Notes: generated from the letters alone by a model not told the origin. 64,000 nucleotides of DNA from Bacteroidota bacterium (GCA_016722525.1 JADKJB010000009.1:124001-188000); one strand, 5' to 3'. Positions 1-10,815 are shown, counted from the stretch's first letter. Program-made: numbers and translations.

Positions 1-438
1 TCAGGGAGTGATTTTTCTTATGCCTCATTTCAAGTAACTGATGGAACTCATAAAATTGAATCGGACAGTGGATTTGTAGCCTATTATTATGCATTTGATG
101 ATACTGATTCGTATGGTTTGGCACTAACTGGTTACAGCGACCAAAACTTAACTGGTTTATCACAATCTCAAGCAGAGATGATGAATTTAAAATTGTTTCC
201 AAATCCTGTTGATGAAATTCTTTTCTTTTCTCTGCCATTTTCACCTTTAAAGGAAAGTTTGTTAAATGTAAAAATTTGGGATGTAAATGGAAGAGAAGTT
301 TTATCAAAGAATGTTTCCAATTCATTAACTATTTCTGTGGATGTGTCGGCATTAAATTCAGGAATTTATTTTTTAGTTCTGTCAGATATTTCCAAAAAGG
401 TGATTGGGAAATCAAAATTTTGTGTAAATCGCAGATAA
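1..438 (+). CDS. C-terminal part of a T9SS-secreted surface protein (partial)
   Basis: The frame is open from the first base, so the gene begins outside the window and only about 145 residues are seen. The visible part contains the signature SDSGFVAYYYAF followed by DSYG, which in Bacteroidota is typical of the region just before the sorting signal in large gliding or adhesin-like surface proteins (family knowledge). It ends in a type A T9SS domain: the LFPNPVDE turn, a beta-rich stretch with DVNGREV, then SGIYFLVLSD and a final basic NRR. The likely fate is export across the outer membrane and anchoring at the cell surface. No catalytic domain is visible in this fragment, so its function is unknown. 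Confidence 0.8.
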   Translation, partial: SGSDFSYASFQVTDGTHKIESDSGFVAYYYAFDDTDSYGLALTGYSDQNLTGLSQSQAEMMNLKLFPNPVDEILFFSLPFSPLKESLLNVKIWDVNGREVLSKNVSNSLTISVDVSALNSGIYFLVLSDISKKVIGKSKFCVNRR

Positions 439-466
439 TTTTATTTCTTGCGATTCTATTATCGTA

Positions 467-566
467 AACCAACAAACTACTAAAACCACAAAACTACTAA
501 ACCACAAAACTACTAAACCACAAAACTACTAAACCACAAACTACTAAACCACAAAACTATAAAACT
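467..566. repeat. Degenerate tandem repeat of the word AACCACAAAACTACTA
   Basis: About six imperfect copies of a 15-17 base unit (aaccacaaaactacta) fill nearly the whole gap between the T9SS protein and the carboxypeptidase gene, running to three bases before the ATG. The reverse complement of the unit matches the AGTTTTGTAG/GTGG words of the array at 16604-16850. There is no spacer diversity, so it is not a CRISPR array. Confidence 0.85.
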
Positions 567-569
567 AAA

Positions 570-2069
570 ATGTCTAAAGCATTCGACAAATTAACTTCAG
601 CCCTCCGAAAATACGCCGACATCAACTACGCATCTGGATTATTACAATGGGATCAGGAAGTTTATATGCCTGTGAAAGGAGCAGAGATGAGGGCTCAGCA
701 ATTGGCTACTTTGGCAGGGATAGCGCATGAAGCGGGGACCTCGAATGAGATTGGAGTTTTATTGAACACTTCCTAAGGGCTTCTGATTTATCCGAAAAGG
801 AAAAAAGAAATGTGAAGGAGATAAAGCGAAATTACGATGATCGTTTGAAGTATTCAACAGGAGTTTGTTGTGGAAATGAGTCAGGTGGTTTCTGAATCAT
901 TTCATGCATGGCAAACTGCGAAAGAGACATCCGATTTTAAGAAGTTTGCACCTTCTCTAAAAAAATTAGTTGATCTAAAATTGAAGGAGTGTGAATTGCT
1001 GGGTTATGCCGATCATCCTTATGATGCTTTACTTAATCAGCACGAGCCCGGTTTAACAACTAAGCAATTGGTTGTTTTATTTACTAAGTCAAGAAAAAAG
1101 TTAGTACCGTATGTGAAATCAATTTTCGCGAAAGAAAAGATAAATGATGATTTCACAAAATACCATTATCCAAAGCAAAAGCAGTGGGATTTTGGTATTG
1201 AATTGTTAAAGCAGATGGGTTATGATTTTGAAGCAGGTCGGCAAGATATTTCATCGCATCCGTTCACCATTAATTTTAATAGTCGAGATGTTCGGGTAAC
1301 CACACGGATCAATGAAAATGATGTATGCGAGATGATTTGGAGCTGCATACATGAGGGCGGTCATGCACTCTATGAACAGGGAATTCCATTTGAAGATTAT
1401 GGATTGCCTTCAGGCGAATATCTTTCGTTGGGAATTCATGAATCACAGTCGCGCTTATGGGAAAACAATGTGGGTCGATCAATGGGTTACTGGAAACGAA
1501 ATTATAATGACTTACTTGAATTGTTTCCTGAGCAATTGCAGGGAATTTCAGTGAACGAATTTTATAAAGCCATTAATAAAGTAGAGCCCTCACTCATCCG
1601 CACAAACGCTGATGAACTCACCTATCATTTTCATGTGATGATTCGGTTTGAATTGGAAGTGGCATTGATGGAAAAGAAAATTAATGTTGAGGACCTTTCT
1701 GCTGAATGGAACAAAAAATATAAAGAGTATCTGGATATCGATGTGCCTGATGACAGAAACGGAGTGCTGCAGGATGTGCATTGGTCGCATGGCAGTTTTG
1801 GTTATTTTCCGACCTATTCCATAGGAAGTTTTTATGCAGCACAATTCTTTAACCAGGCAAAAATAGAATTACCATATTTAACAGCTGACATAGCGGCAGG
1901 AAATTTTTTACCGCTGTTAAAATGGCTCAGGGAAAAAATCCATCAACATGGCAGGTTGTATACTTCCGCCGAACTTTGTAAAAAGGTTACAGGTAAAGAG
2001 CTTGATTTCAACGAATTCATGAACTATGCAAAAGAAAAATACGGTGCTATATACAATTTAAACAGTTGA
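570..2069 (+). CDS. Carboxypeptidase Taq (M32 family metallocarboxypeptidase), two compensating frameshifts
   Basis: M32 zinc carboxypeptidases remove C-terminal residues from peptides, usually in the cytoplasm. The N-terminal piece has the family start ALRKYADINYASGLLQWDQE. The C-terminal piece holds the zinc motif HEGGH (about codon 265), the downstream ESQSRLWEN glutamate region and a late HWSHGSFGYFPTY motif, all diagnostic of M32. Total length, near 500 codons, is normal. Between 776 and 870 the frame is lost by one missing base (near 770, where FLRASDLSEKE continues in another frame) and regained by one extra G near 858, before EFVVEMSQ. The residues between the two indels still match the family, so the gene was functional very recently or the indels are sequencing errors. 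No partner gene is apparent. Confidence 0.9.
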
Positions 2070-2136
2070 ACTTTTATAACAAATAATTGACTATCTTTAT
2101 TGGCTCTATTCTTGAATAAGCAAACATAAAAAACAC

Positions 2137-2625
2137 ATGAAATCATTTATCATTTATTCTTCACTTGCTCTGCTAATGCTTGCCGGAAGTTGCAAATCAC
2201 AGAAAGAAACACCGGCTTCTGAACCTGTTGCTGTTAAACCCAAACAACAACCTGCAACCGCTCCCGTTTCGACTACCATCAGTGCTACAGGGGCACACGA
2301 AGAAGTGACCACTCCAGATGCTTCAAAACAAATTGAAAATATGTATCGATTTATAGTATCATTTATCTCTATTAGCGAGGGAACAGATCGTACTGCACGA
2401 CCTGAATTGGATGGCATATTAGCCTCCTGGGAGAAGAAAATGGGGAAGCCGATCACTTATGAAAGTGTTGCATGGGGACGAGAGGGAGAAAATGATTTCT
2501 GTTTCAAACTCAATGAGTTAAGTGCTGAGGAACAGCAATCTTTTGTGAATGAGGTACGTACTGCATTTAAGAACCGGTCTTTAATACAAATTACTGAAAA
2601 TGAGCCATGTATGCATAAAAGATAG
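2137..2625 (+). CDS. Small lipoprotein of unknown function
   Basis: The protein has 162 residues and begins with a lipoprotein signal peptide with lipobox LAGSC (Cys19), so it should be anchored in the inner or outer membrane. A proline/alanine/threonine-rich linker (residues 25-60) follows, then a compact, probably helical domain from about residue 65 to the end with the segments GTDRTARPELDG and WEKKMGKP. I recognise no known family. It follows the carboxypeptidase by 67 bases and precedes pckA, which has its own promoter, so there is no clear functional link. Confidence 0.65.
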   Translation: MKSFIIYSSLALLMLAGSCKSQKETPASEPVAVKPKQQPATAPVSTTISATGAHEEVTTPDASKQIENMYRFIVSFISISEGTDRTARPELDGILASWEKKMGKPITYESVAWGREGENDFCFKLNELSAEEQQSFVNEVRTAFKNRSLIQITENEPCMHKR

Positions 2626-2628
2626 CGG

Positions 2629-2660
2629 TTTGCGTCTCCTTTAATTTTTCCTTAACTTTG
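2629..2660 (+). promoter_or_regulatory. Bacteroidota-type promoter for pckA
   Basis: TTTG (2629-2632) and TAACTTTG (2653-2660) are separated by 20 bases. This fits the TTTG/TAnnTTTG consensus of the Bacteroidota primary sigma factor. The -7 box lies 24 bases before the pckA ATG at 2685. This is a sequence match only. Confidence 0.6.
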
Positions 2661-2684
2661 CACTTCCTAAAAAAAGGCAATAAC

Positions 2685-4298
2685 ATGAACGAATTCGGAA
2701 TAAAATCCCCTGATGCGAGTGTTGCAGACATGGGCTTAAAAAATGTTTCAGCAGCATACTGGAACCTTACTCCTTCGGAGCTAATTGAAGAAACTATAAT
2801 AAGAGGTGAAGGTGAGTTAACAGATACCGGAGCATTAGCCGTTGATACCGGAGAATTTACCGGCCGGTCACCTAAAGATAAATTTATTGTTTGCGATGCC
2901 GAAACCGAAAAGAATGTTTGGTGGGGAGACATCAACATTAAATTTGACCCTGAAAAATTTGATCGTTTATACAATCGTGTAACTGCCTACCTTACCGGTC
3001 GCGAAATATATGTGCGCGACTGCTATGCGTGTGCTGATCCTGAGTTTAGACTTAATGTTAGAGTTGTTACAGAAACACCATGGCAAAATTTGTTTGCCAA
3101 CAACTTATTTCTTCGTCCTACCAATCAGGAAATACTTACCATGAAATCTGATTGGACTGTTATTTCAGCTCCCGGATTTCGTGCTGTTCCTGAATTAGAT
3201 GGAACACGTCAGCACAATTTCGCTGCGTTAAATTTCACTAAGAAAATTATTCTAATTGGTGGAACCGGTTATACAGGTGAAATTAAAAAAGGAATTTTCT
3301 CGGTATTGAACTATGTTTTACCGCAACACCGCAATGCTTTGTCGATGCACTGTTCTGCCAACGAAGGTAAGAATGGTGATGTAGCGATCTTCTTTGGTTT
3401 GTCCGGAACAGGAAAAACTACGCTTTCCGCCGATCCTCAACGTGCCCTTATCGGGGATGATGAACATGGCTGGTCAGATAAAACTGTTTTCAATTTTGAA
3501 GGTGGTTGCTATGCAAAGTGTGTGAATTTATCTGCCGAAAAAGAGCCGCAAATTTATAATGCCATCCGTTTTGGATCATTATTAGAGAATACCGATTTCT
3601 TTGAAGGTACCACCACTGTTGATTATGACAGTACTTCTAAAACAGAAAATACCCGTGTTGCTTATCCGGTAAATTTTATTGATAATGCAAAATCTCTTTC
3701 AATTGGTAAAGCTCCCAAAAATATATTCTTCCTTACAGCCGATGCATTTGGTGTGTTACCTCCAATTTCCAAATTGGATGCCGGTCAGGCGATGTATCAC
3801 TTTATTTCAGGTTATACTGCGAAGGTTGCAGGAACTGAAATGGGAATCACAGAACCTACCACCACTTTCTCAGCATGTTTTGGAAAAGCATTTTTACCAT
3901 TGCATCCTGCAAAGTATGCAGAGTTGTTAGGTAAGAAATTGAAAGAAAGCAATGCTAAAGTTTGGTTGGTAAATACCGGATGGTCGGGTGGAGCTTACGG
4001 TGTTGGCTCTCGCATTAAGTTAGCTTACACTCGTGCACTGATCACTGCCGCCATGAATGGTGAATTGGACAATGTTGAATTTGATACCTTACCAGTATTC
4101 GGTTTGAAATTCCCGAACACGTGTCCCAATGTACCTTCAGAAATATTAAATCCTCGTCAGGCCTGGTCCGATAAATCAGCATACGATGCAAAAGCAAATG
4201 ATCTTGCTGCAGCATTCGTAAAAAACTTCGGTCAGTATGCCGAAGGTTCTTCAACTGAAATACTAGCCGCTGCTCCAAAGGTTGAAGTGGTAGCCTGA
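2685..4298 (+). CDS. pckA: Phosphoenolpyruvate carboxykinase (ATP)
   Basis: This enzyme interconverts oxaloacetate plus ATP with phosphoenolpyruvate, CO2 and ADP, the first committed step of gluconeogenesis, in the cytoplasm. The 537-residue frame is intact and of normal length. It shows the PEPCK-specific P-loop GLSGTGKTTLS (about residue 239), the kinase-2-like region LIGDDEHGW, the substrate-binding segment FTGRSPKDKF near residue 60, and the C-terminal NTGWSGGAYGVGSRI. An in-frame ATG lies nine codons upstream, but the ATG at 2685 (MNEFGI) is preferred because the upstream one sits inside the promoter -7 box. A strong terminator follows, so it is probably a single-gene transcript. Confidence 0.96.
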   Translation: MNEFGIKSPDASVADMGLKNVSAAYWNLTPSELIEETIIRGEGELTDTGALAVDTGEFTGRSPKDKFIVCDAETEKNVWWGDINIKFDPEKFDRLYNRVTAYLTGREIYVRDCYACADPEFRLNVRVVTETPWQNLFANNLFLRPTNQEILTMKSDWTVISAPGFRAVPELDGTRQHNFAALNFTKKIILIGGTGYTGEIKKGIFSVLNYVLPQHRNALSMHCSANEGKNGDVAIFFGLSGTGKTTLSADPQRALIGDDEHGWSDKTVFNFEGGCYAKCVNLSAEKEPQIYNAIRFGSLLENTDFFEGTTTVDYDSTSKTENTRVAYPVNFIDNAKSLSIGKAPKNIFFLTADAFGVLPPISKLDAGQAMYHFISGYTAKVAGTEMGITEPTTTFSACFGKAFLPLHPAKYAELLGKKLKESNAKVWLVNTGWSGGAYGVGSRIKLAYTRALITAAMNGELDNVEFDTLPVFGLKFPNTCPNVPSEILNPRQAWSDKSAYDAKANDLAAAFVKNFGQYAEGSSTEILAAAPKVEVVA

Positions 4299-4329
4299 GG
4301 TTAATAATTTATTACAAATGATCTAATAG

Positions 4330-4360
4330 CCTCTGTTCTGAAAATGAACAGAGGTTTTTT
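4330..4360 (+). terminator. Rho-independent terminator after pckA
   Basis: The perfect stem CCTCTGTTC / GAACAGAGG with a short A-rich loop is followed at once by a run of seven T. It lies 32 bases after the pckA stop codon. Confidence 0.9.
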
Positions 4361-4441
4361 TAGTTTAATAAATTCCATTCTTTAAAAAAATGGTAGTACA
4401 ATCAGGTTCTATTTCATTCATGTCTATTCACGTCTGATTCC

Positions 4442-5134
4442 ATGAACATATTTTATTGTCCGGTGATAGTTGACGACAACGTCACGCTCGACGAAACCGA
4501 ATCGCAACATGCAGTAAAAGTGTTGCGATTGGTTAAGGGCGAGCACATACTTTTATTCGATGGAATAGGAGGTAAGTATGAAGGCGAGATTGATCAGCCA
4601 CATCACAAAAAGTGTATGGTAAAAATTACAAAGAAAGAGTTCATAGCAAAGGGCTCCTTTCATTTACACATGGCTATTGCTCCCACTAAGATGAACGATC
4701 GAATGGAATGGTTTCTTGAAAAAGCTACTGAGATTGGCATCCATGAAATTACTCCGGTAATTTGTGATCGTTCGGAACGAAAGAACACCAATCACGATCG
4801 TTTTGAAAAAGTTTTGATAGCAGCTATGAAACAATCGATGAATCCCTGGCTACCGGTGTTGCATGAACAAATGGATCTTAAATTATTCTTAGAAAAAACA
4901 GCACCGGGTTTCATTGCACATTGCATGAAGACAGAAAAATCTCCTCTTAAAAATTGCATTTTGAATCAGGAGAAAATTACAATTCTTATTGGTCCTGAAG
5001 GTGATTTCAGTGAAACAGAAGTTGTTCTGGCATCTGAGAAAGGATGGAAACCAATCTCTCTTGGTGATTCACGGTTACGTACTGAAACTGCAGGGATTGT
5101 AGCTTGTCATACCGTGAACTTGCTTAAGAGTTAA
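4442..5134 (+). CDS. rsmE: 16S rRNA (uracil1498-N3)-methyltransferase RsmE
   Basis: This SPOUT-class methyltransferase modifies U1498 of 16S rRNA using S-adenosylmethionine. The frame is intact at 230 residues, the usual length. The N-terminal PUA-like domain includes the ESQHAVKVLRL motif (residues about 20-30) typical of RsmE. The C-terminal trefoil-knot SAM site shows ILIGPEGDFS (about residue 181) and LGDSRLRTETAG near the end. The neighbours are unrelated housekeeping genes. Confidence 0.93.
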   Translation: MNIFYCPVIVDDNVTLDETESQHAVKVLRLVKGEHILLFDGIGGKYEGEIDQPHHKKCMVKITKKEFIAKGSFHLHMAIAPTKMNDRMEWFLEKATEIGIHEITPVICDRSERKNTNHDRFEKVLIAAMKQSMNPWLPVLHEQMDLKLFLEKTAPGFIAHCMKTEKSPLKNCILNQEKITILIGPEGDFSETEVVLASEKGWKPISLGDSRLRTETAGIVACHTVNLLKS

Positions 5135-5244
5135 TCGTCTTCTCCATACAGTTTTATTACTTCATCAGGCAACTATTCTTGGTTTAATCGGTTACTTAAA
5201 ATGCATAACTCCAAATATCCTAACATATCCTTATTTTTGACCCC

Positions 5245-5910
5245 ATGATCCGTAAATCCTTGTTGATTGTTGTTTTTTTGGGTTTGGTAGGATTTAGTTT
5301 TACTCCTCAGACTCCATCCCTGAAAATTGCCCTTCTCAAGTATGGGGGTGGTGGTGACTGGTATGCGAACCTTGAAACTTCCCTTCCCAATCTCATCCGA
5401 TTCTGTAATCAGAATCTTTCTACCAATATTGATCCCGAACAGGCTATTGTGGAGGTCGGCAGTCAGGAAATTTTCAATTACCCTTTCGTTCACATGACAG
5501 GCCATGGAAATGTTGTTTTTTCGCCTCAGGAGGCCGAAAATTTGAGAAATTATTTGACAGGTGGAGGATTTCTTCACATTGATGATAATTATGGTTTAGA
5601 CCAGTTTATACGGCCTCAGATGAAAAGAGTATTTCCGGACCTCGATTTTGTGGAACTTCCATTTTCACATCCTATTTACTCTCAGAAATTCAACTTCCCT
5701 AACGGGCTTCCAAAAATTCACGAGCACGATGAGAAGCCTGCGCAGGGTTTTGGGCTCATGTATAATGGACGTTTAGTTTGTTTTTACAGTTTTGAATGTG
5801 ACCTTGGTGATGGCTGGGAGGATCCTGAAATACATCGCGATTCACCGGAAGCCAGGAGTAAGGCACTTAAAATGGGTGCAAATCTTATCCAATATTCCTT
5901 TACTCATTAA
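5245..5910 (+). CDS. DUF4159 family exported protein
   Basis: The 221-residue intact frame has an N-terminal hydrophobic signal segment (residues 3-18). It matches the DUF4159 family by its conserved parts: the early ALLKYGGGGDWYAN, then MTGHGNVVFS, and LTGGGFLHIDDNYG. Members have a flavodoxin- or glutamine-amidotransferase-like fold and often lie near MoxR/BatA-type genes; their biochemical role is not established. Here it stands alone between rsmE and a peptidase. A TATTTTTG box at 5232-5239 is only a few bases before the ATG, which would imply a very short leader. Confidence 0.82.
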   Translation: MIRKSLLIVVFLGLVGFSFTPQTPSLKIALLKYGGGGDWYANLETSLPNLIRFCNQNLSTNIDPEQAIVEVGSQEIFNYPFVHMTGHGNVVFSPQEAENLRNYLTGGGFLHIDDNYGLDQFIRPQMKRVFPDLDFVELPFSHPIYSQKFNFPNGLPKIHEHDEKPAQGFGLMYNGRLVCFYSFECDLGDGWEDPEIHRDSPEARSKALKMGANLIQYSFTH

Positions 5911-5997
5911 TTCTGGCTACATTTCCATGTGCAAGTAACTTATCTTTGATCAGGGCTTTATACCTTTGATCCTCTATAAAAATAAACTAAATCGTTC

Positions 5998-8102
5998 ATG
6001 AAAACCAAAAATGTAATTATGTTAGTATCATTGGGTATCGGATCATTGACCGGGTGCTCTTCAGAAGAGAAAAGTGAGGAAACAAAAGAATTTCCTGCAA
6101 TCGCAGTGAGTTATCCAATTTCTAATAAAGATACGCTTGTGGTTGATTATCACGGAACTTCAATTGCAGATCCTTATAGATGGCTGGAATTTGACACAGC
6201 GGCCAATGTAAGTGAATGGGTTGCTGCTGAAAACAAAGTCACTTTTGACTACCTCGCACAAATCCCTTTTCGTGATAAAATTAAAGCCCGCCTTACCGAT
6301 ATTTTCAATTATCCAAGATATTCATCTCCATTCAGAGTAGGCGAATATTATTTCTTTAGTAAAAATGATGGTTTGCAAAATCAGTCTGTTATTTATTATC
6401 AGCAAGGATTGGATGGTGAAGCTAAAGTTTTCCTGGATCCGAATAAAATGTCGGAAGATGGAACAGCAGCCGTTTCATTGTTAGGGGCCAGCAAGGATAA
6501 TAAATATATGGCTTATGCTACCAATCAATCGGGTTCCGACTGGCAACAAATAAACATCATGGAGATTGAGACCCTGAAAAAACTGGATGATCAGTTGAAT
6601 TGGGTTAAGTTTTCAGGCGCAGCATGGAAGGGTGATGGTTTTTATTACAGTCGTTATGATGAGCCTGCCAAAGGGAAAGAGCTTTCCAACAAAAATGAGT
6701 ATCATAAAATCTATTTCCATAAAATTGGAACTTCACAATCAAGTGATGCATTAGTTTACGAAAACAAAAAATTCCCATTGCGTTACTATGGTGCACAGAC
6801 TACCGAAGACGAAAGGTTTCTTATTGTTTATGTATCTGAAGGAACTGATGGAACAGAATTGTATTGCAAAGATTTAAATGCAAATCAGAAAGACTTTTCA
6901 ATGATTTTCAAAGGGTTTGATGACAATGCAACCATTATAGATAACATTGGAGATAAACTTATTATGCAAACAGATGCGGATGCTCCCAACCAGAAAATTG
7001 TTTTGCTTGATCCTAAAAAATCAGATAAGGCAAACTGGCAAACCCTCATCGCTGAAAAGGAAGAGTTACTGCAAAGTACCGGTATGGCCGGTGATAAAAT
7101 TTTCACTAATTATCTTAAGGATGTCACTACCCGTGTATATCAGCATGATTTAACCGGAAAAGTGGAACGTGAAATTGAATTGCCAACTTTGGGTACTGCA
7201 GGTGGTTTTAATGGTAAAAAAGATGATAAAATCATTTTCTACACCTTCCAGATGTGTTCAGGAAATCAGATGTGAAATTTAATCCTGAAGATTTTGAAAC
7301 TAAACAAGTATTTTATCCAAGTAAAGACGGTACAAAAGTGCCTATGTTCCTTGTTTACAAAAAAGGGTTAAAACTCGATGGAAATAATCCTACCCTGCTT
7401 TACGGATATGGTGGGTTTAATGTTAATCTTTCACCTTCCTTCAGTACATCCCGATTAATTCTTCTTGAAAATGGTGGTGTTTTCGCACTTGCCAACCTTC
7501 GTGGTGGAGGAGAATATGGTGAAAAATGGCATGAAGCAGGTAAATTGTTCAAGAAGCAAAATGTATTTGATGATTGCATTGCCGCAGCAGAATATTTGAT
7601 TAAAGAAAAATATACTTCACCATCAAGATTGGCACTTCAGGGTGGTTCAAATGGTGGATTGTTAGTGGGTGCTGTTGTAAATCAGCGTCCCGAACTCTTT
7701 AAGGTTGCCTTCCCTGCGGTAGGTGTTATGGATATGTTACGTTTCCACAAGTTCACTGTGTGCTGGGGCTGGGTGGTTGAATATGGTTCAAGTGATAGTT
7801 TGGATCATTTCCAAAATCTGTATAAGTTTTCTCCGGTTCACAATATTAATCCAGCTGTGGAATACCCTGCAACTATGGTAACGACCGCTGATCATGATGA
7901 TCGTGTTGTGCCTGCCCATTCTTTCAAATACATTGCAACTTTACAGGAAAAGAGAAAAGATAACAAGAATCCTTTGTTAATCAGAATTGATGTGAAGGCA
8001 GGTCACGGTGCCGGAAAGCCTATTTCTAAAACCATCGATGAGCAATCCGACATCTGGTCATTTATGTTCTATAATATGAATGTGACTCCGTCCTATAAGT
8101 AA
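5998..8102 (+). CDS. Prolyl oligopeptidase (S9A), lipoprotein, frameshifted
   Basis: This serine peptidase cleaves short peptides after proline. The N-terminus has a lipobox-like TGC (Cys20), suggesting a membrane-anchored periplasmic form. The S9 N-terminal region (YHGTSIADPYRWLE) leads into the beta-propeller. The catalytic domain after about codon 430 has the family motif YGYGGFNV, the nucleophile in GGSNGGLLV, the aspartate in ADHDDRVV and the histidine in AGHGAGKP. The frame breaks near 7255. Compared with the family, a short stretch between FYTF and FRKSDV also seems to be missing (about 15-25 residues by eye), so this may be a small deletion and not only one lost base. A good terminator follows. 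Confidence 0.9.
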
Positions 8103-8120
8103 TTCGATACCTCATAAATG

Positions 8121-8150
8121 AAAGCCCCGGCAATATGTCGGGGCTTTTTT
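8121..8150 (+). terminator. Rho-independent terminator after the prolyl oligopeptidase
   Basis: The stem AAGCCCCG / CGGGGCTT with an eight-to-ten-base loop is followed by six T, 18 bases after the stop codon. Confidence 0.9.
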
Positions 8151-8307
8151 GATTTGTATGAGGTTTGTTGTAAAAATGCATTCTTAAAAGTGGCTCAGGA
8201 ATTTATAATGAAAAACGTTTATTTAAGTTAAAAAATTGAAAGAGCAATGATTTATATCATCTCTAATTAATATTGTTTTGGTATTTTTACACAAGTAATT
8301 ATATTTT

Positions 8308-9323
8308 ATGAATCCAAAAGACCAGCAGTTTTTTCGAAGGTTATATATAGCTATTGCACTTATCATGGCGGTACAGATAGGTGGAGTGGTTGGATTTATG
8401 CTCATTGAGAAATATACTTTAGCTGAAGCTTTTTATATGACGGTAATTATAGTCTCTACCGTTGGCTTAGGGGCTGTAAGGGAATTGTCAATTGAAGGCA
8501 GGGTTTTTATTGCTTTTTTGATCATTGTAAGTTTAGGAATAGTAACCTATGCCATATCAGTTATAACAAATTATATTGTTGAAGGAGATTTGCAGAAATA
8601 TTATAAATTCAAGAAGGTGAAAACACAAATCGAAAAACTTAACGATCACATTATTGTATGTGGTTTTGGCAGGAATGGAAAACAGGCCTGTGAGCAACTA
8701 CGAATTCATAGCAGAAATTTTGTAGTGGTTGAATCCAAAGCTGAAATAATTGAATTAATCCGTAAAGGGAATGAAACTTTATTTGTGGAAGGGGATGCTA
8801 CAAAAGATGAAACCTTGTTAGCAGCCGGGATTGAAAGAGCAAAAGCACTTATTACCACACTGCCTAATGATGCGGATAATGTTTTTGTGGTATTAACAGC
8901 GCGTGGCCTTAATTCGAAGATGAAAATTATAAGTCGAGCTTCAGAGGATTCTTCCTTCAACAAAATTAAGAGGGCAGGAGCCGATAATGTGATCATGCCT
9001 GACAAAATTGGAGGCGTTCACATGGCTTCATTGATAGCGCAACCAGACGTACTGGAGTTTGTTGATGTCATAACCGGAAAGGCCAATTTCGATCTGGAAG
9101 AAATTTGTTTTTGCGACTGCAAAACGGAATTCCTGGAAAAAAAATTATCTGAAATCAATCAAATTGCAGCTTCCGAAGAGCCAATGTAATTGGGATGAAA
9201 ACAAAGGATGGCAGCTACTTAATTAATCCTCCCGGCAACACTATCATCACAAATGAAACAAAGTTATTTGTTTTAGGTACTACAAAAGCAGTTGAGGCTC
9301 TTATTAAATCACTAGCTAAATGA
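8308..9323 (+). CDS. Two-TM potassium channel with RCK (TrkA-N/TrkA-C) domain, frameshifted near the end
   Basis: This is a K+ channel with a cytoplasmic nucleotide-sensing gating domain. Two membrane helices (about residues 13-32 and 67-90) flank a pore loop whose filter reads STVGLGAV instead of the usual TVGYG. The RCK N-lobe starts with IIVCGFGRNGKQACEQL (a Rossmann GxGxxG), followed by EGDATKDETL and RAGADNVIMP. The first frame stops at 9189. One base is missing just before that stop, and the frame GMKTKDGSYLINPP continues as a normal TrkA-C end to the TGA at 9321. Its end overlaps the convergent hutH end by 12 bases. Confidence 0.88.
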
Positions 9324-10815
9324 CACCAAGGGAGGCTCGTTGATTTCAATAAATTTTTTCGCAATTTGAATATCAGTCGCCATAAACCGGTCCTCTTTTA
9401 CAAAGGAAACCGCTTGTCGGAACTGTTCAAATAATTTCTGAAGTGGAGCACTTGTTTTATCCGGTCTTCTAAATTCATATGCCTGTGCTGCTGTATAAAG
9501 TTCAATGGCTAGAATATTTTTAAATTCTCAACTACCTTGAATGCTTTGGTCGCTGCGTTGGCCCATACTCACATGATCTTCCTGTCCGTTACTGGAAACA
9601 ATTGAATCTACTGAGGCCGGTGTGCAAAGCTGTTTATTCTGACTGACAATCGACGCTGCCGTATATTGCGGAATCATAAATCCTGAATTCAATCCCGCAT
9701 TAGCAGCCAAAAAAGGAGGGAGGCCACGTTGTCCGGAGATTAAAAGATAGGTCCTGCGTTCGGAGATGTTTCCTAATTCAGATAAGGCAATTGCCAAAAA
9801 ATCCAATGAGAGTGCAAGCGGTTGACCGTGGAAATTTCCGGCTGAAATAATTAAATCTTCATCGGGAAATACAGTTGGATTATCGGTGACTGAATTGATC
9901 TCATTAAAAAACGTATAGGCACAATATTCAATCGCATCTTTGGAAGCACCATGCACCTGTGGGATACACCGGAACGAATAGGGGTCCTGAACATGCGATT
10001 TCTGTCGTTGGATGAGTTCACTTCCTTCCAGAAATTTTCTAAAATTGATAGCTGTATTTATTTGTCCTTTATGAGGTCTTACTTCCTGAATCAAATGATG
10101 GAAGGGTTCAATACGACCATCAAAAGCATCCAGCGAAAGCGCCCCAATCACATCAGCCCAGGCGGAGAGTTTTTGTGCTTGTACAATGCACCAAGACCCG
10201 TAGGAATTCATGAACTGAGTTCCGTTCAATAAAGCAAGTCCTTCTTTTGATTGAAGAGAAATAGGTTTCCAGTTATGCCGTTCGAGAATGTCGGAAGATT
10301 GTTTTCTCGCTCCCTTGTAATATACTTCTCCCATCCCCAGAAGCGGCAGGCATAAATGTGCCAAAGGAGCCAGGTCGCCCGAAGCACCCAGTGATCCTTG
10401 CTGGTAGACAACCGGAAGAATATCGTAATTGTAAAAGTCGACCAGTCGTTGCACAGTCTCCAACTGAACTCCTGAATTTCCATAACTCAATCCCTGGATT
10501 TTCAGAAAGAGCATGAGCTTTACAATTTCTGCCGGTACCTCATCACCGGTTCCGCAGGCATGAGACATCACCAGGTTTTTCTGTAGTGTCTCCAGGTCTT
10601 CGTTAGAGATGGTTTTGTTGTATAAGAGCTCCAAAACCGGTGTTGATCCCATAAATCGGATCCTTTTGAGAGCGCATTCTTTTGTCGATGTACGCTCTGC
10701 ATTTTTGTATTCTACCCGTAGCTTCATCCGAAAGTTCGAGTGAATATTCGCCGGCAATTATGCTTTTTATTGTGCTGAAATCGATGTGAGTAGGGGAGAT
10801 TTTGTGGGTTGGCAT
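9312..10815 (-). CDS. hutH: Histidine ammonia-lyase, three frameshifts
   Basis: It deaminates histidine to urocanate, the first step of histidine degradation. Family motifs are present in order: YGINTGFGAL near codon 50, then GSLGASGDLAPLAHL, where the Ala-Ser-Gly forms the MIO cofactor, then GNFHGQPLALSLDFL. Frameshifts occur near 10625 (after GINTGFGAL, the frame resuming at YNKTISNEDLETLQ), near 9565 (a G missing in ATGGGCC) and near 9525 (an A missing in TTTAAAAATATT). The C-terminal part reads ILAIELYTAAQAYEFRRP and ends at 9312. No other hut genes are in view. A tyrosine or phenylalanine ammonia-lyase is possible, since the family shares the same fold. Confidence 0.87.

Noticed and set aside
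1590..1844. Opposite-strand open frames inside clear genes (for example 1590-1844, 2154-2456, 18097-18378)
   Set aside because: They are shadows of well-supported genes, with no family likeness or signal of their own.
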